Source: an uncultured Pseudomonadota bacterium (lineage in GTDB: Bacteria > Pseudomonadota > Gammaproteobacteria > Burkholderiales > Methylophilaceae). From it: a DNA stretch of 36,914 bases. How positions within the stretch are numbered: position 1 is the first letter of the stretch; each line of letters begins with the position of its first letter. Below the pieces are notes generated by a model. That model saw nothing but the letters and a program-made list of their open reading frames with translations. It ran no database searches and had not been told where the DNA came from. Shown here one piece after another: positions 1 to 7,341 of this stretch. The translations under genes and the position numbers were made by a program. Where the stretch lies: positions 1 through 36,914 of the forward strand of contig CAIYLB010000108.1 in assembly GCA_903926935.1 (NCBI GenBank), written 5' to 3'.

Positions 1-149
1 ACAAAAATGAAATGTGGACACTTGGTGCTTACCACCCACTTACAAAACATTTGAACTTAGTTGCTGAGTACTCAGATGTTAAATCTTCAGTTGCTAATCT
101 TGAAGGCAAGTCAAAAACAGTATCTTTAGGTGCAATCTTATTCTTCTAG
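1..149 (+). CDS. Outer-membrane porin, C-terminal end (partial)
   Basis: Only the last 48 codons are in the window, in the frame starting at base 3. They read as alternating polar and hydrophobic beta strands (for example LNLVAEYSDV and TVSLGAILFF) and finish with a terminal phenylalanine, the usual assembly signal of outer-membrane beta-barrels. The fragment is therefore probably the last strands of a general porin or similar barrel. The substrate cannot be told from this piece. The gene starts upstream of the window and is followed by a strong terminator at 211-243, so it is not co-transcribed with the next gene. Confidence 0.72.
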   Translation, partial: KNEMWTLGAYHPLTKHLNLVAEYSDVKSSVANLEGKSKTVSLGAILFF

Positions 150-210
150 GATTAATGCAGGGTTACCCTGCAATAATTTAGAAGCTTAATTTAAGCTTAA
201 ATTTATAAAT

Positions 211-243
211 AAAAAACGGCATCTTCGGGTGCCGTTTTTTTAT
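211..243 (+). terminator. Rho-independent terminator of the porin gene
   Basis: A 13-base arm (211-223) pairs with 228-240 around a TTCG tetraloop, with one G-T wobble; the core is CGGCATC/GGTGCCG flanked by an A-tract and a T-tract. The form is that of a strong intrinsic terminator. It lies 62 bases after the porin stop. Confidence 0.9.
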
Positions 244-302
244 GTCTATTGTTGTAATATTGTAAATAAAATATTATCTGTACTAATAAAGAGGAGCCAA
301 TT

Positions 303-1244
303 TTGACGGTTTGTACTAAAGGTTTAATTCTTGTCCATCGCGCTGAGAATAGTCAGGATTTTGCGGAAATTGGTCGTCGTATGCGTAAGCTGGACCCATC
401 CATTGCCGTGCTGATGGTTCCAGACTTTATGAATCCAAAGATGTTGCCGCCTAGTTTTACAGATTTACCTATACTTATCATCTACCTCGTAAACCCTCCA
501 GCGTATGAGTTTAAAGTGATGAAGAAATTGGCTGTGAGATCTTTAAATAAGATAGAGGAGTATGAGCATCTCAAAGCTCATTCCATTCCTTGTTTGCCAA
601 TACTAATATTTCAAAAAGGCATGCAATTAGACCGCAATATTTTTGGAGATTTGGTTGTAATGAAGCCTGGGAATCTAACCTCAACTGGTAAGGATATAAA
701 TGTAGTACCAACTAAACTTATTTCAGAGTTAAAGCAGTCTGATTTCCCAGAAGGTCACTTAATACATAATGATATATATTTAATTCAGAGATTTGTTAGA
801 ACTGGTTCTAACCCAATTCACTATAGAGTTTCAACATTTCTTGGTCGTGTGCTTTATTCGACAAGATCCGAGCTGAACTTTCCATATCCAGATTACAATC
901 TGCCATTAAGCGAACTTTTAACAAGAACAGTTGCTTCCAATTACAGAGAACACAGAACTATTAAATTGCATAAAAATGAAGAGGTTATAAAACTTGCGTT
1001 ACTTGTAGCAGATTCTTTAAGTGATGTACCGCTACTTGGAATAGATATTATTCAGGACGCTGAAACTGGTGAATACTTTGTAATCGAGACAAATCCTGGC
1101 GGCAATACTTGGCATTTTACATCAGTAGCAGGCCGGGGTATGGTTAGTGACCTTGGAGGAAGAAATCAACTCATAAGGCAAAACATGGCTTGGGATGTTG
1201 CGGCTGAAGCCTTGGTAAGTAAAACACTCGAACTAGCTAGTTAA
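303..1244 (+). CDS. ATP-grasp superfamily protein of unknown substrate
   Basis: This 313-residue protein looks like an ATP-grasp ligase. Visible elements are a VVMKP strand near 118-122 followed by a Gly/Thr-rich loop (residues 123-130), an IQRFV hinge-like segment near 161-165, and the pattern GIDII(246-250)...VIETNPGG(260-267), which matches the Mg-ATP-binding D...E-x-N of the superfamily. The N-terminal 100 residues do not resemble a named family that I recognise. The start is TTG at 303, chosen because GAGGAG at 291-296 sits 6 bases upstream; no earlier ATG has comparable support. The next gene, an oxygenase, follows 98 bases later on the same strand, which suggests a shared pathway (inference). 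The reaction is unknown: it could add an amino acid to a small molecule or peptide. The gene appears richer in A+T than the housekeeping genes, by eye only. Confidence 0.7.
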   Translation: MTVCTKGLILVHRAENSQDFAEIGRRMRKLDPSIAVLMVPDFMNPKMLPPSFTDLPILIIYLVNPPAYEFKVMKKLAVRSLNKIEEYEHLKAHSIPCLPILIFQKGMQLDRNIFGDLVVMKPGNLTSTGKDINVVPTKLISELKQSDFPEGHLIHNDIYLIQRFVRTGSNPIHYRVSTFLGRVLYSTRSELNFPYPDYNLPLSELLTRTVASNYREHRTIKLHKNEEVIKLALLVADSLSDVPLLGIDIIQDAETGEYFVIETNPGGNTWHFTSVAGRGMVSDLGGRNQLIRQNMAWDVAAEALVSKTLELAS

Positions 1245-1342
1245 GGCAAACAAAAAAGAGTCATGCTATTGATCTTGAATTGCCACATTGTTTATGTTCA
1301 TCTATAAATATTCTTAAAATTTGGCCTAATGTAAGTGAAAAT

Positions 1343-2020
1343 ATGAATTTATATCCAGTAACCGTTATTGATAATTTTTACGATAATCCCGATGCCATCA
1401 GAAAATTTGCTTTAGCACAAAAGTTTAAATTTCGGCATGAAGAAACTGCCGATATTTGCTATGTTTATCCAGGTTGCCGAACACAAGATTTGCATAGTTT
1501 AGATAGTGCACTACAGGCCAAAGTGCTGAAAAAAATAATATCAGTATTTCATATACCCGAACATGACCATATGCGCTGGGCGATTTCAACCAGTTTTCAA
1601 AGTGTTTCTGAAATTTATAAACAAGGTGTGATTCACACCGATAATAATACGATATTTGCCGGTGTGCTTTATTTAAGCCCCAATGCGCCATTAAATTCTG
1701 GCACTTCTTTGTATCGAAAGAACGCTACATTTAATCAAGAAAAATATAAACGTGCTTATGAATTAAACGATGAACGTTTTAAAGCCGGTGAATTGGTGAT
1801 GGATACTGAGTATCACAGTATGTTTGATGAAGTCGTGAGAGTGAATAACGTTTACAACACGCTCATTTTATTTGAAGGCGATATTTTCCATGCAGCGAAT
1901 GATTTTTTTGGAAGCACACTAGAAGATTCTAGGCTGGCTCAAGTATTTTTTATTAATAAAATAGATGCGAACAAAGCCAATTCATTCCCACTCAACAGAA
2001 CAAAAGAAATTAAGCTTTAA
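1343..2020 (+). CDS. Putative 2-oxoglutarate/Fe(II)-dependent oxygenase (DUF6445-like)
   Basis: A 225-residue protein with the facial triad of the 2OG-Fe(II) oxygenases: H98-x-D100 in VIHTDNN, H183 in DIFHAANDFFG, and a likely 2-oxoglutarate-binding Arg at 197 in DSRLAQVFF. The opening NFYDNPDAIRKFAL is typical of a group of small uncharacterised oxygenases that I recall as DUF6445. I start at ATG 1343; an in-frame TTG at 1280 would add 21 residues that do not look like the family's N-terminus, and neither start has a clear ribosome site. It follows the ATP-grasp gene in the same direction. The substrate is unknown. Fold and cofactor use are well supported, the biological role is not. Confidence 0.68.
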   Translation: MNLYPVTVIDNFYDNPDAIRKFALAQKFKFRHEETADICYVYPGCRTQDLHSLDSALQAKVLKKIISVFHIPEHDHMRWAISTSFQSVSEIYKQGVIHTDNNTIFAGVLYLSPNAPLNSGTSLYRKNATFNQEKYKRAYELNDERFKAGELVMDTEYHSMFDEVVRVNNVYNTLILFEGDIFHAANDFFGSTLEDSRLAQVFFINKIDANKANSFPLNRTKEIKL

Positions 2021-2108
2021 CTAAGCATCAAGAACTGCATCGTTCTGAGTGAAAGCCAAATGCTGATTTGGGTACCATTTTTTTATACATTTTAAGTGAG
2101 GTAATACA

Positions 2109-2363
2109 ATGAAATTGCTAATCATCAGTTTAATTTTTGTTTTAAGTGGATGTGATAATTTAATGCATGGTAGGCAGGGACTGGTTGAAGTGAAAGATGC
2201 AAAGCAACAGATTATGTACACCACTTGTAATGGTGCAGCTGAAGATTGGGGTACTTGTAATAGTAAGGCGATGAAGGCTTGTCCTAATAACTATATCGTT
2301 TTAGATAAAAAAGAGGACTCATACGGCGTATTTCGCAGTTTGACTTTTCAATGTAAGAAATAG
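2109..2363 (+). CDS. Small putative lipoprotein
   Basis: An 84-residue protein starting with a short lipoprotein signal: a Lys, a hydrophobic stretch and the lipobox LSGC with the acylated Cys at residue 15. The mature part is about 70 residues and has four more Cys (TTCNGAAEDWGTC, KACPN, FQCKK), so one or two disulfides in the periplasm are likely. GAGGT at 2098-2102 sits 7 bases before the ATG. I recognise no domain and cannot assign a function. It converges on the minus-strand toxin-antitoxin operon. Confidence 0.6.
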   Translation: MKLLIISLIFVLSGCDNLMHGRQGLVEVKDAKQQIMYTTCNGAAEDWGTCNSKAMKACPNNYIVLDKKEDSYGVFRSLTFQCKK

Positions 2364-2395
2364 TGTCGATTAAAACAGCGCACTTTAATTATAGA

Positions 2396-2593
2396 TTAAG
2401 GCAATCTAGCCTTAGCCAAAGCTTGTTGTGCTTTTTGTACTCGTTCAGTAGCCTTAGCTTGTTGTTGCCGTTCACGTTCAGCACTTAATGCCGTCTTAGC
2501 CGTTGTTTGCTGCTGTTTTAACGCATTAATTCTGGCTTGTGGCGGTGTTAGTGGCTTGATGGGTTTTATTGTGGTGAATTTATATAAGCGCAT
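2396..2593 (-). CDS. Small basic hypothetical protein
   Basis: A 65-residue protein, strongly basic and rich in Ala, Gln and Lys. After IKPIKPLTPPQARINALKQQ it becomes a predicted long helix (residues 17-62) with repeated KAQQALAKA-type heptads, so a coiled coil or a nucleic-acid-binding helix is plausible. It starts 23 bases downstream of the toxin stop on the same strand, so it may be the third gene of that operon. I do not know the family. Composition bias lowers confidence that it is translated, but the Pro-rich start followed by a regular helix looks like a real protein. Confidence 0.45.
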   Translation of the reverse strand: MRLYKFTTIKPIKPLTPPQARINALKQQQTTAKTALSAERERQQQAKATERVQKAQQALAKARLP

Positions 2594-2615
2594 ACAGTTA
2601 TTTATGCGTAGTGAT

Positions 2616-2897
2616 TTATTTTCGTTTCAAGTCGCGATAGAAGTTCTCGTGTGAAGAAACGGCTTCTAAGTAAATTAGGCAGATGCCATCGTCAACTGTG
2701 TATCCGAGTAGATATAATTGATTTTGGCTATAGAACTTATAGACGAAAAGGCTAGCAAGATCACCTTTTTTTCTCTCACCAATAGATGGTTGTTCTGCTA
2801 CTTCAGCAACAGCATCGTCTACATCACGACTTACATTGTTGTGTAATTTTTTATATTGACGACTAAATCTATTTTTTTGTAATACGCCGTATGCCAT
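2616..2897 (-). CDS. Type II toxin, RelE/ParE superfamily
   Basis: This 93-residue protein has the size and pattern of RelE/ParE toxins: an N-terminal FSRQYKKL helix, a central strand with YKFYSQNQLYLLGYTVDD, and a C-terminal ENFYRDLKR tail. RelE members cut mRNA in the ribosome while ParE members inhibit gyrase; the sequence alone does not say which. The start codon directly abuts the antitoxin stop, so translation is coupled. Antitoxin-first order and the autoregulatory promoter at 3145-3192 support the call. Confidence 0.78.
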   Translation of the reverse strand: MAYGVLQKNRFSRQYKKLHNNVSRDVDDAVAEVAEQPSIGERKKGDLASLFVYKFYSQNQLYLLGYTVDDGICLIYLEAVSSHENFYRDLKRK

Positions 2898-3125
2898 TTA
2901 GTTAATCTGGCTACGTGGCACAAAAGGCACAGCATTTTCTATTGGCTCAGCCATAGAGGTTAATGTCTCGGCAATAAAATCAGCGGGCAAGTCTGGATTG
3001 TCTAAAGCAGCACGACCGACTTTTGCCCAAAATTCAATTTGTCCAGCAATAGTGCGATGCTCTGCTTTTGCTTGATCGCGAGCAGAGATATATAAATCAT
3101 TTTCAATACGAACTGGCATGCCCAT
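2898..3125 (-). CDS. ParD-like antitoxin
   Basis: A 75-residue protein whose N-terminus, MPVRIENDLYISARDQAKAEHRTIAGQIEFWAKVGRAAL written here only as its key parts (MPVRIEND, AEHRTIAGQIEFW), fits a ribbon-helix-helix DNA-binding domain of the ParD-like type that opens many antitoxin genes. The C-terminal tail (residues 50-75) is acidic and Pro-rich, as expected for the toxin-binding part. I place the start at ATG 3125, which has GGA 7 bases upstream; a GTG at 3140 in the same frame would add five residues and lacks a ribosome site. The protein probably represses its own operon by binding the inverted repeat upstream. Confidence 0.72.
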   Translation of the reverse strand: MGMPVRIENDLYISARDQAKAEHRTIAGQIEFWAKVGRAALDNPDLPADFIAETLTSMAEPIENAVPFVPRSQIN

Positions 3126-3144
3126 TTTTATTCCAATCACAATT

Positions 3145-3192
3145 TACTACAAAAGTAGTAGATATTATATTTGCAATTATTTTTTATTACAA
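3145..3192 (-). promoter_or_regulatory. Toxin-antitoxin promoter with operator repeat
   Basis: Read on the minus strand, TTGTAA (3187-3192) and TATAAT (3164-3169) are separated by exactly 17 bases. Just downstream, at the predicted start of transcription, lies the inverted repeat TACTAC-AAAA-GTAGTA (3145-3160). A ribbon-helix-helix antitoxin binding there would block transcription. Sites are seen directly; binding is inference. Confidence 0.6.
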
Positions 3193-3465
3193 GTGGTGTT
3201 GAAGATGACGTTTTAAACGACATTTAATCTAACATGCCACAATTTAGTTCTTAGCCTAATGTTTATCACGCTTGCATATCAAAAAATCCCAACCATTATC
3301 GATATATTTGTGCTCAATGTGCGTTAACAGACAGAGCAGAAATTGATTTCAATTTATTCTACATACACTTGGGCAGGTGGTAGTGCAACTTAATCTGTTG
3401 CAAATCATAGTCTGCTTTCATGATGATTTTTAATCATTAATTGAATAAATGTATAGGACTGAAAA
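3193..3465. other. Intergenic region upstream of csbD
   Basis: About 270 bases with no convincing gene on either strand. It holds an 11-base palindrome CGTTTTAAACG at 3209-3219 and a short hairpin ATGATT-TTT-AATCAT at 3423-3437, just before csbD. The csbD ribosome site (AGGA in TATAGGACTG, 3452-3461) is clear, but I could not pick out a convincing housekeeping promoter for csbD; an alternative sigma factor would be plausible for a stress gene. Confidence 0.4.
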
Positions 3466-3702
3466 ATGAACTGGGATCAAATAGAAGGCAATTGGAAGCA
3501 ATTAAAGGGTAATGTAAAGCTGCATTGGGGCAAGCTTACTGATGATCAGTTGGAAATGATTGCCGGCAAACGAGACAATCTAGCTGGGAAAATTCAGGAG
3601 ATTTATGGCGCAACAAAAGCCGATGTTGAACTGCAAATTCTCGAATGGCAAAGCTTGCAGAAAGATGCCAATTGTAGTGACAAAGACAGTAAGAGGCATT
3701 AG
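3466..3702 (+). CDS. CsbD family stress protein
   Basis: A 78-residue hydrophilic protein carrying the CsbD signature almost from the first residue: MNWDQIEGNWKQLKGNVK, then WGKLTDDQLEMIAGKRDNLAGKIQEIYG. CsbD-like proteins are small helical proteins induced by general stress in many bacteria (YjbJ in E. coli); their molecular function is not known. The gene is followed after only 3 bases by a second small gene with a weaker form of the same motif, and then by a ferritin-like and a DUF1269 gene, a grouping that suggests a stress-response set. Confidence 0.88.
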   Translation: MNWDQIEGNWKQLKGNVKLHWGKLTDDQLEMIAGKRDNLAGKIQEIYGATKADVELQILEWQSLQKDANCSDKDSKRH

Positions 3703-3705
3703 TTA

Positions 3706-3930
3706 ATGAATGCGCCTACAGAAGGTAATATTTTTTGGTGTGAACTAAAGGGTCGGGCTAAACGCCAATTACAAAATTTATATACAGAGCAGCATGTCAT
3801 TGCCATTAGTCGGCAAAATTATGTTGATGATGAGGCGAATGAGCGGCAACGCCTGTCTGAGATTAGGGCAGAGAAACACCAAGTGGATTTACATCACTTA
3901 TTAAAAAGTATAGCGCCATCCACATATTAA
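3706..3930 (+). CDS. Divergent CsbD-like small protein
   Basis: A 74-residue protein starting 3 bases after the csbD stop, so the two are co-transcribed. I recall no family for it, but an ungapped alignment by eye with its neighbour matches W..LKG..K.....L...Q (here FWCELKGRAKRQLQNLYTEQ). Downstream of that stretch the sequence becomes more charged (DDEANERQRLSEIRAEKHQ) and drops the Gly-containing second half of CsbD. It is best read as a diverged duplicate of csbD or a CsbD-related partner. No signal peptide or membrane segment is seen. Confidence 0.6.
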   Translation: MNAPTEGNIFWCELKGRAKRQLQNLYTEQHVIAISRQNYVDDEANERQRLSEIRAEKHQVDLHHLLKSIAPSTY

Positions 3931-4001
3931 ATAAGCTGAACTTATGTCAGCACTATAAATGCTGGAGCGGTGTTAAATATTAGTTCAAGGGATAATAAAA
4001 A

Positions 4002-4580
4002 ATGAACAAACATACAATAGAAAATTACGTGGCCGATGCCGCTGGCAACTTAGGCAGTTTGTCGGATATTAAAACCTTGCGTGACCGTGCCCGCAAAGGT
4101 ATCGAAGATGGAGCCGTTACTGATGGTTATGCGGCAGCGCGGATTGATGTCATTCGGCTACTAAATCAGGCATTAGCCACTGAGTTAGTATGTGTTTTAC
4201 GTTACAAACGGCATTATTTTATGGCTAAAGGGATTAACTCTGAACCGGTTAAAACTGAGTTTTTGCAACATGCTACTGAGGAAATGGCACATGCCGATCG
4301 TATTGCTAAACGCATTACCGAATTAGGCGGTGAGCCTGACTTTTCTCCCGATGGACTAAGTGGCCGTAGTCATGCTGAATATATTGCGGGTGATACTTTG
4401 AACTCAATGATTAAAGAAAATCTGATTGCTGAACGTATTGCCATTGAAAGTTATCGTGAAATGATCGCTTACCTTGGGAATACTGACCCTACAACCCAGC
4501 AGATGCTAAAAGAGATTCTAGCCATGGAAGAAGAACATGCAGATGACCTTGCCTCAATGATGGCTAATAGCAAGGCTTGA
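4002..4580 (+). CDS. Ferritin-like di-iron protein (bacterioferritin/Dps-related)
   Basis: A 192-residue four-helix protein. After an N-terminal extension of about 45 residues, the ferritin-type di-iron ligands are visible: E61 (LATELVCVLRY), E94-x-x-H97 (EEMAHADR), E144 (LIAERIAIESY) and E176-x-x-H179 (MEEEHADDL). The E61-to-E94 spacing of 33 and both E-x-x-H pairs match the bacterioferritin pattern. No Met corresponding to the haem-binding site is evident, so it may be haem-free. The family oxidises Fe(II), stores iron, or protects DNA from peroxide. AAGGG lies about a dozen bases upstream of the ATG. It sits between the CsbD genes and a DUF1269 gene, consistent with a stress role. Confidence 0.85.
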   Translation: MNKHTIENYVADAAGNLGSLSDIKTLRDRARKGIEDGAVTDGYAAARIDVIRLLNQALATELVCVLRYKRHYFMAKGINSEPVKTEFLQHATEEMAHADRIAKRITELGGEPDFSPDGLSGRSHAEYIAGDTLNSMIKENLIAERIAIESYREMIAYLGNTDPTTQQMLKEILAMEEEHADDLASMMANSKA

Positions 4581-4654
4581 TATAGCGGTTTTTACATTAA
4601 TGCTATTCCTATGACTAGCGATCTAAATTGTTATTGTTTGAAAGGATTAATATC

Positions 4655-5134
4655 ATGAAACTTAAATTAACATTTTTATTAGAAGATTTGCATGCCGCTA
4701 ATAAGGCTTGTGAGCAGATGTTGCAGGCTGACATTTCAAAAAGCGACATCCATTTTTTAGCTAAGCCAGGCACTAACCTAGGCTTGTTACAACCCGCTAC
4801 AGTGGTTGAAAAGTCTAATCTAGTGGTAGACGCATTGCGGGGTATTTTAATTGGCGCCGTCTTAGGACTATTGGCCGGGATATATGTGCTGATCTTTCCC
4901 GCTTGGATGACTGAAACGCCAGCTTGGTATACATTTTCAGCTTGGTATGTTGTGCTGAGTATTACTACTTTGATTGGTGCCATTTTTATGGCATTTGCTA
5001 GCGCATTAATTGGTGCTCATTTATTTAACAATCACCTTGGGCGCTATCAGAGCCGAATTAATAAAGGCGCAATACTGATGATTGTACGCGCCCCTTTTTA
5101 TAAGGTAAGTAGGATTCGTAATTTGATGCACTAG
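4655..5134 (+). CDS. DUF1269-like two-TM membrane protein
   Basis: A 159-residue protein. The N-terminal half, LLEDLHAANKACEQML...DIHFLAKPGTNLGLLQPATVVEKSN, matches the soluble ferredoxin-like part of DUF1269 proteins; two hydrophobic segments follow (about 70-90, GILIGAVLGLLAGIYVLIF, and 105-130, VVLSITTLIGAIFMAFASAL). I start at ATG 4655 because AAGGA at 4642-4646 is 8 bases upstream; an in-frame TTG at 4628 lacks such a site. The function of DUF1269 is unknown. It follows the ferritin-like gene by 74 bases on the same strand. Confidence 0.72.
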   Translation: MKLKLTFLLEDLHAANKACEQMLQADISKSDIHFLAKPGTNLGLLQPATVVEKSNLVVDALRGILIGAVLGLLAGIYVLIFPAWMTETPAWYTFSAWYVVLSITTLIGAIFMAFASALIGAHLFNNHLGRYQSRINKGAILMIVRAPFYKVSRIRNLMH

Positions 5135-5304
5135 CAATATCCTAGGGCACTATTTTAATACAGATATTTTATTGCTAATAGATGCAATTCCATGTTGTTC
5201 GCCTATACATATATTAATGTGATGGGCTAGTGGCAGTTTAGTTTTAATTAAGACCATCTTTATTGGCTGGGTCTTGTTAGTTAGAATATAAAGGGTTAGT
5301 CGAT

Positions 5305-6672
5305 ATGAAGTTATTTTGTTCTCTAGTTAGGCTAAACTTTTCTTTAGTTAAACCAAGTAAGTTAGCGATAAATGCATTATTAACAGTCTCAGTATTCTGC
5401 TTGTTGGCTGCTTGTAGTGCCGCCTCTAAAGAATTAGCGATTGCTGGAGTAGGGCCAAATCCTAGCTTGCCAGCACCGCATAGAAATTTAATCCCCACCG
5501 TTAATATCGCTCCAGCGCTAGGCTGGCCAGTTGACGCTACACCAATAGCTGCGGCAGATTTGACAGTGAGTGCTTTTGTGCGTAACTTAGATCATCCACG
5601 TTGGATGTATGTTTTGCCAAATGGTGATGTGCTTGTGGCTGAGACTAATGCTCCCACTAAGCCAGAAAGCAAGCAAGGTGTAAGAGCTTGGGTTAAAGGC
5701 GTTGTAATGCAGAAAGCTGGAGCCAGTACAACTAGTGCAAATCGCATCAGACTATTACGCGATATTAATGGCGATGGTGTCGCTGATGTAAATTCAGTGT
5801 TGCTGGAAGGTTTAAATTCACCATTTGGTATGACGTTGGTTGGCAATAGTCTTTATGTTGCCAATTCCGATGCCGTGATTAAATATCCTTATGTCACTGG
5901 CGAGATTAAAATTACGGCTAAAGGTACTAAGCTTATTGATCTACCAGGAGGGCCAATCAATCATCACTGGACTAAAAATATTATCGCCAGTGCTGACGGC
6001 AGCAAACTTTATATTACTGTTGGGTCTAATAGTAACGTAGCAGAAAATGGCATGGTCGCCGAAGAGCAGCGTGCCGCAATATGGGCCTTAGATCTTAAAA
6101 CGGCAGAGTATCGTCTATTTGCATCAGGATTGCGTAATCCCAATGGTTTAGCATGGGAGCCAAATAGCCAAAAACTGTGGGTTGTGGTCAACGAGCGTGA
6201 TGAGCTAGGCAATGATTTAGTGCCGGATTATTTGACTTCAGTGCATGAAGGTGGTTTTTATGGCTGGCCATACAGTTATTATGGTGCTCATATAGATGAA
6301 CGCGTTATGCCACAAGACCCAGCATTGGTTGCAAAGGCGCTAATTCCGGATTATGCTTTGGGTGCGCACACGGCTTCACTTGGTTTGGCTTCTGCACTAG
6401 GTAATAGCTTGCCTACACGCTATAGCGACGGTATGTTTGTCGGTCAGCATGGTTCATGGAATCGTAAACCGTATAGTGGTTACAAAGTCATATTTGTACC
6501 GTTTGAAGCTGGTAAGCCAAAGGGCATGCCGCTAGACGTTTTGACTGGATTTCTAAGTCCAGAGGGCAATGCCTTTGGCCGTCCGGTAGGTGTTGCGCTG
6601 GATAAGCAAGGCGCATTGCTAGTAGCGGATGACGTGGGTAATGCCATTTGGCGCGTGACGGCTAAAAAGTAA
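5305..6672 (+). CDS. PQQ-dependent sugar (L-sorbosone-like) dehydrogenase, lipoprotein
   Basis: A 455-residue predicted beta-propeller. A signal with lipobox LLAACS places the acylated Cys at residue 36. Propeller blades carry the expected motifs: [67 protein letters not shown], and the C-terminal [19 protein letters not shown]. This is the soluble-glucose/L-sorbosone dehydrogenase family, which usually binds PQQ and oxidises sugars in the periplasm. The true substrate is unknown and some relatives are not confirmed enzymes. AAGGG lies upstream of the ATG. pagP follows after 32 bases, so the two are probably co-transcribed. Confidence 0.8.
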   Translation: MKLFCSLVRLNFSLVKPSKLAINALLTVSVFCLLAACSAASKELAIAGVGPNPSLPAPHRNLIPTVNIAPALGWPVDATPIAAADLTVSAFVRNLDHPRWMYVLPNGDVLVAETNAPTKPESKQGVRAWVKGVVMQKAGASTTSANRIRLLRDINGDGVADVNSVLLEGLNSPFGMTLVGNSLYVANSDAVIKYPYVTGEIKITAKGTKLIDLPGGPINHHWTKNIIASADGSKLYITVGSNSNVAENGMVAEEQRAAIWALDLKTAEYRLFASGLRNPNGLAWEPNSQKLWVVVNERDELGNDLVPDYLTSVHEGGFYGWPYSYYGAHIDERVMPQDPALVAKALIPDYALGAHTASLGLASALGNSLPTRYSDGMFVGQHGSWNRKPYSGYKVIFVPFEAGKPKGMPLDVLTGFLSPEGNAFGRPVGVALDKQGALLVADDVGNAIWRVTAKK

Positions 6673-6704
6673 TATCAATCTAATTAATTAAAATAGGACA
6701 TCAC

Positions 6705-7259
6705 TTGAAACATTGGTATTTAGTATTACTGTCGCTCGGGCTTTCTTTATTGGCCAAGCCAGCATTCGCCGAAGAGCCGGTTCAGCCCAGCATGTGGGCT
6801 AGTGCGAAAAGCTCTCTTGCGCAAACCTGGCAGTCTAAGGACTATGAGTTGTATATTCCAATTGATACTTGGCATAACCGCAATTATTATACTGCTGAAA
6901 AAATAAACTCATATAATGAGCGGCCTTGGGGTTTGGGGGTAGGTAAGTATCGCTACGATGACGATGGCGATTGGCAGGCTTTATATGTGATGGCATTCCA
7001 GGATTCACATAATAAAACCGAGCCAATTGCTGGTTATGCCTATCAGAAAATATGGCGTCCTGCTGAGAGTTACAGTTTAGGGCTCGGCTATACCGCTGGA
7101 ATGACCATGCGGCAGGATATGAATTACATGCCTATTCCAGTATTGGCACCATTATTTTCGGTAGCCTATAAAAAGTTAGCCTTGCAATCGACCTATATTC
7201 CGGGTGGTGAAGGTCATGGCAATATTTTATTTACTTGGCTACGCTGGCAATTACAGTAG
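6705..7259 (+). CDS. pagP: Lipid A palmitoyltransferase PagP
   Basis: A 184-residue protein with a cleavable signal (cut after AFA, residue 22) and the strongly conserved PagP sequence YELYIPIDTWHNR, EKINSYNERPWGLGVGKYR, YVMAFQDSHNKTEPIAGY. The catalytic residues known for E. coli PagP are present as H57, D100 and S101. PagP is an eight-stranded outer-membrane beta-barrel that moves a palmitate from phospholipid to lipid A, which makes the outer membrane less permeable and more resistant to cationic peptides. The start is TTG at 6705, needed to keep the full signal peptide. It lies 32 bases after the sorbosone-dehydrogenase-like gene and converges on a crp-type regulator. Confidence 0.92.
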   Translation: MKHWYLVLLSLGLSLLAKPAFAEEPVQPSMWASAKSSLAQTWQSKDYELYIPIDTWHNRNYYTAEKINSYNERPWGLGVGKYRYDDDGDWQALYVMAFQDSHNKTEPIAGYAYQKIWRPAESYSLGLGYTAGMTMRQDMNYMPIPVLAPLFSVAYKKLALQSTYIPGGEGHGNILFTWLRWQLQ

Positions 7260-7341
7260 TGACTAGCAGATTGATGTTAGTTTGAACTGGACTTGTGGAT
7301 GGTGTAGCTCAGTTTAAAGTCTAATTCAATTCATGGCCTAG

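Noticed and set aside
1280-1342. Upstream TTG start adding 21 residues to the oxygenase
   Set aside because: The added segment does not resemble the family start and has no ribosome site; ATG 1343 directly precedes the conserved part.
4615-4983. 122-codon minus-strand frame opposite the DUF1269 gene
   Set aside because: The plus-strand gene has a ribosome site, membrane helices and family motifs; the opposite frame has none.
5250-5275. AAGACC...GGTCTT hairpin before the sorbosone-dehydrogenase-like gene
   Set aside because: Stem of only six bases with a 14-base loop and no T-tract; too weak to be called a terminator.
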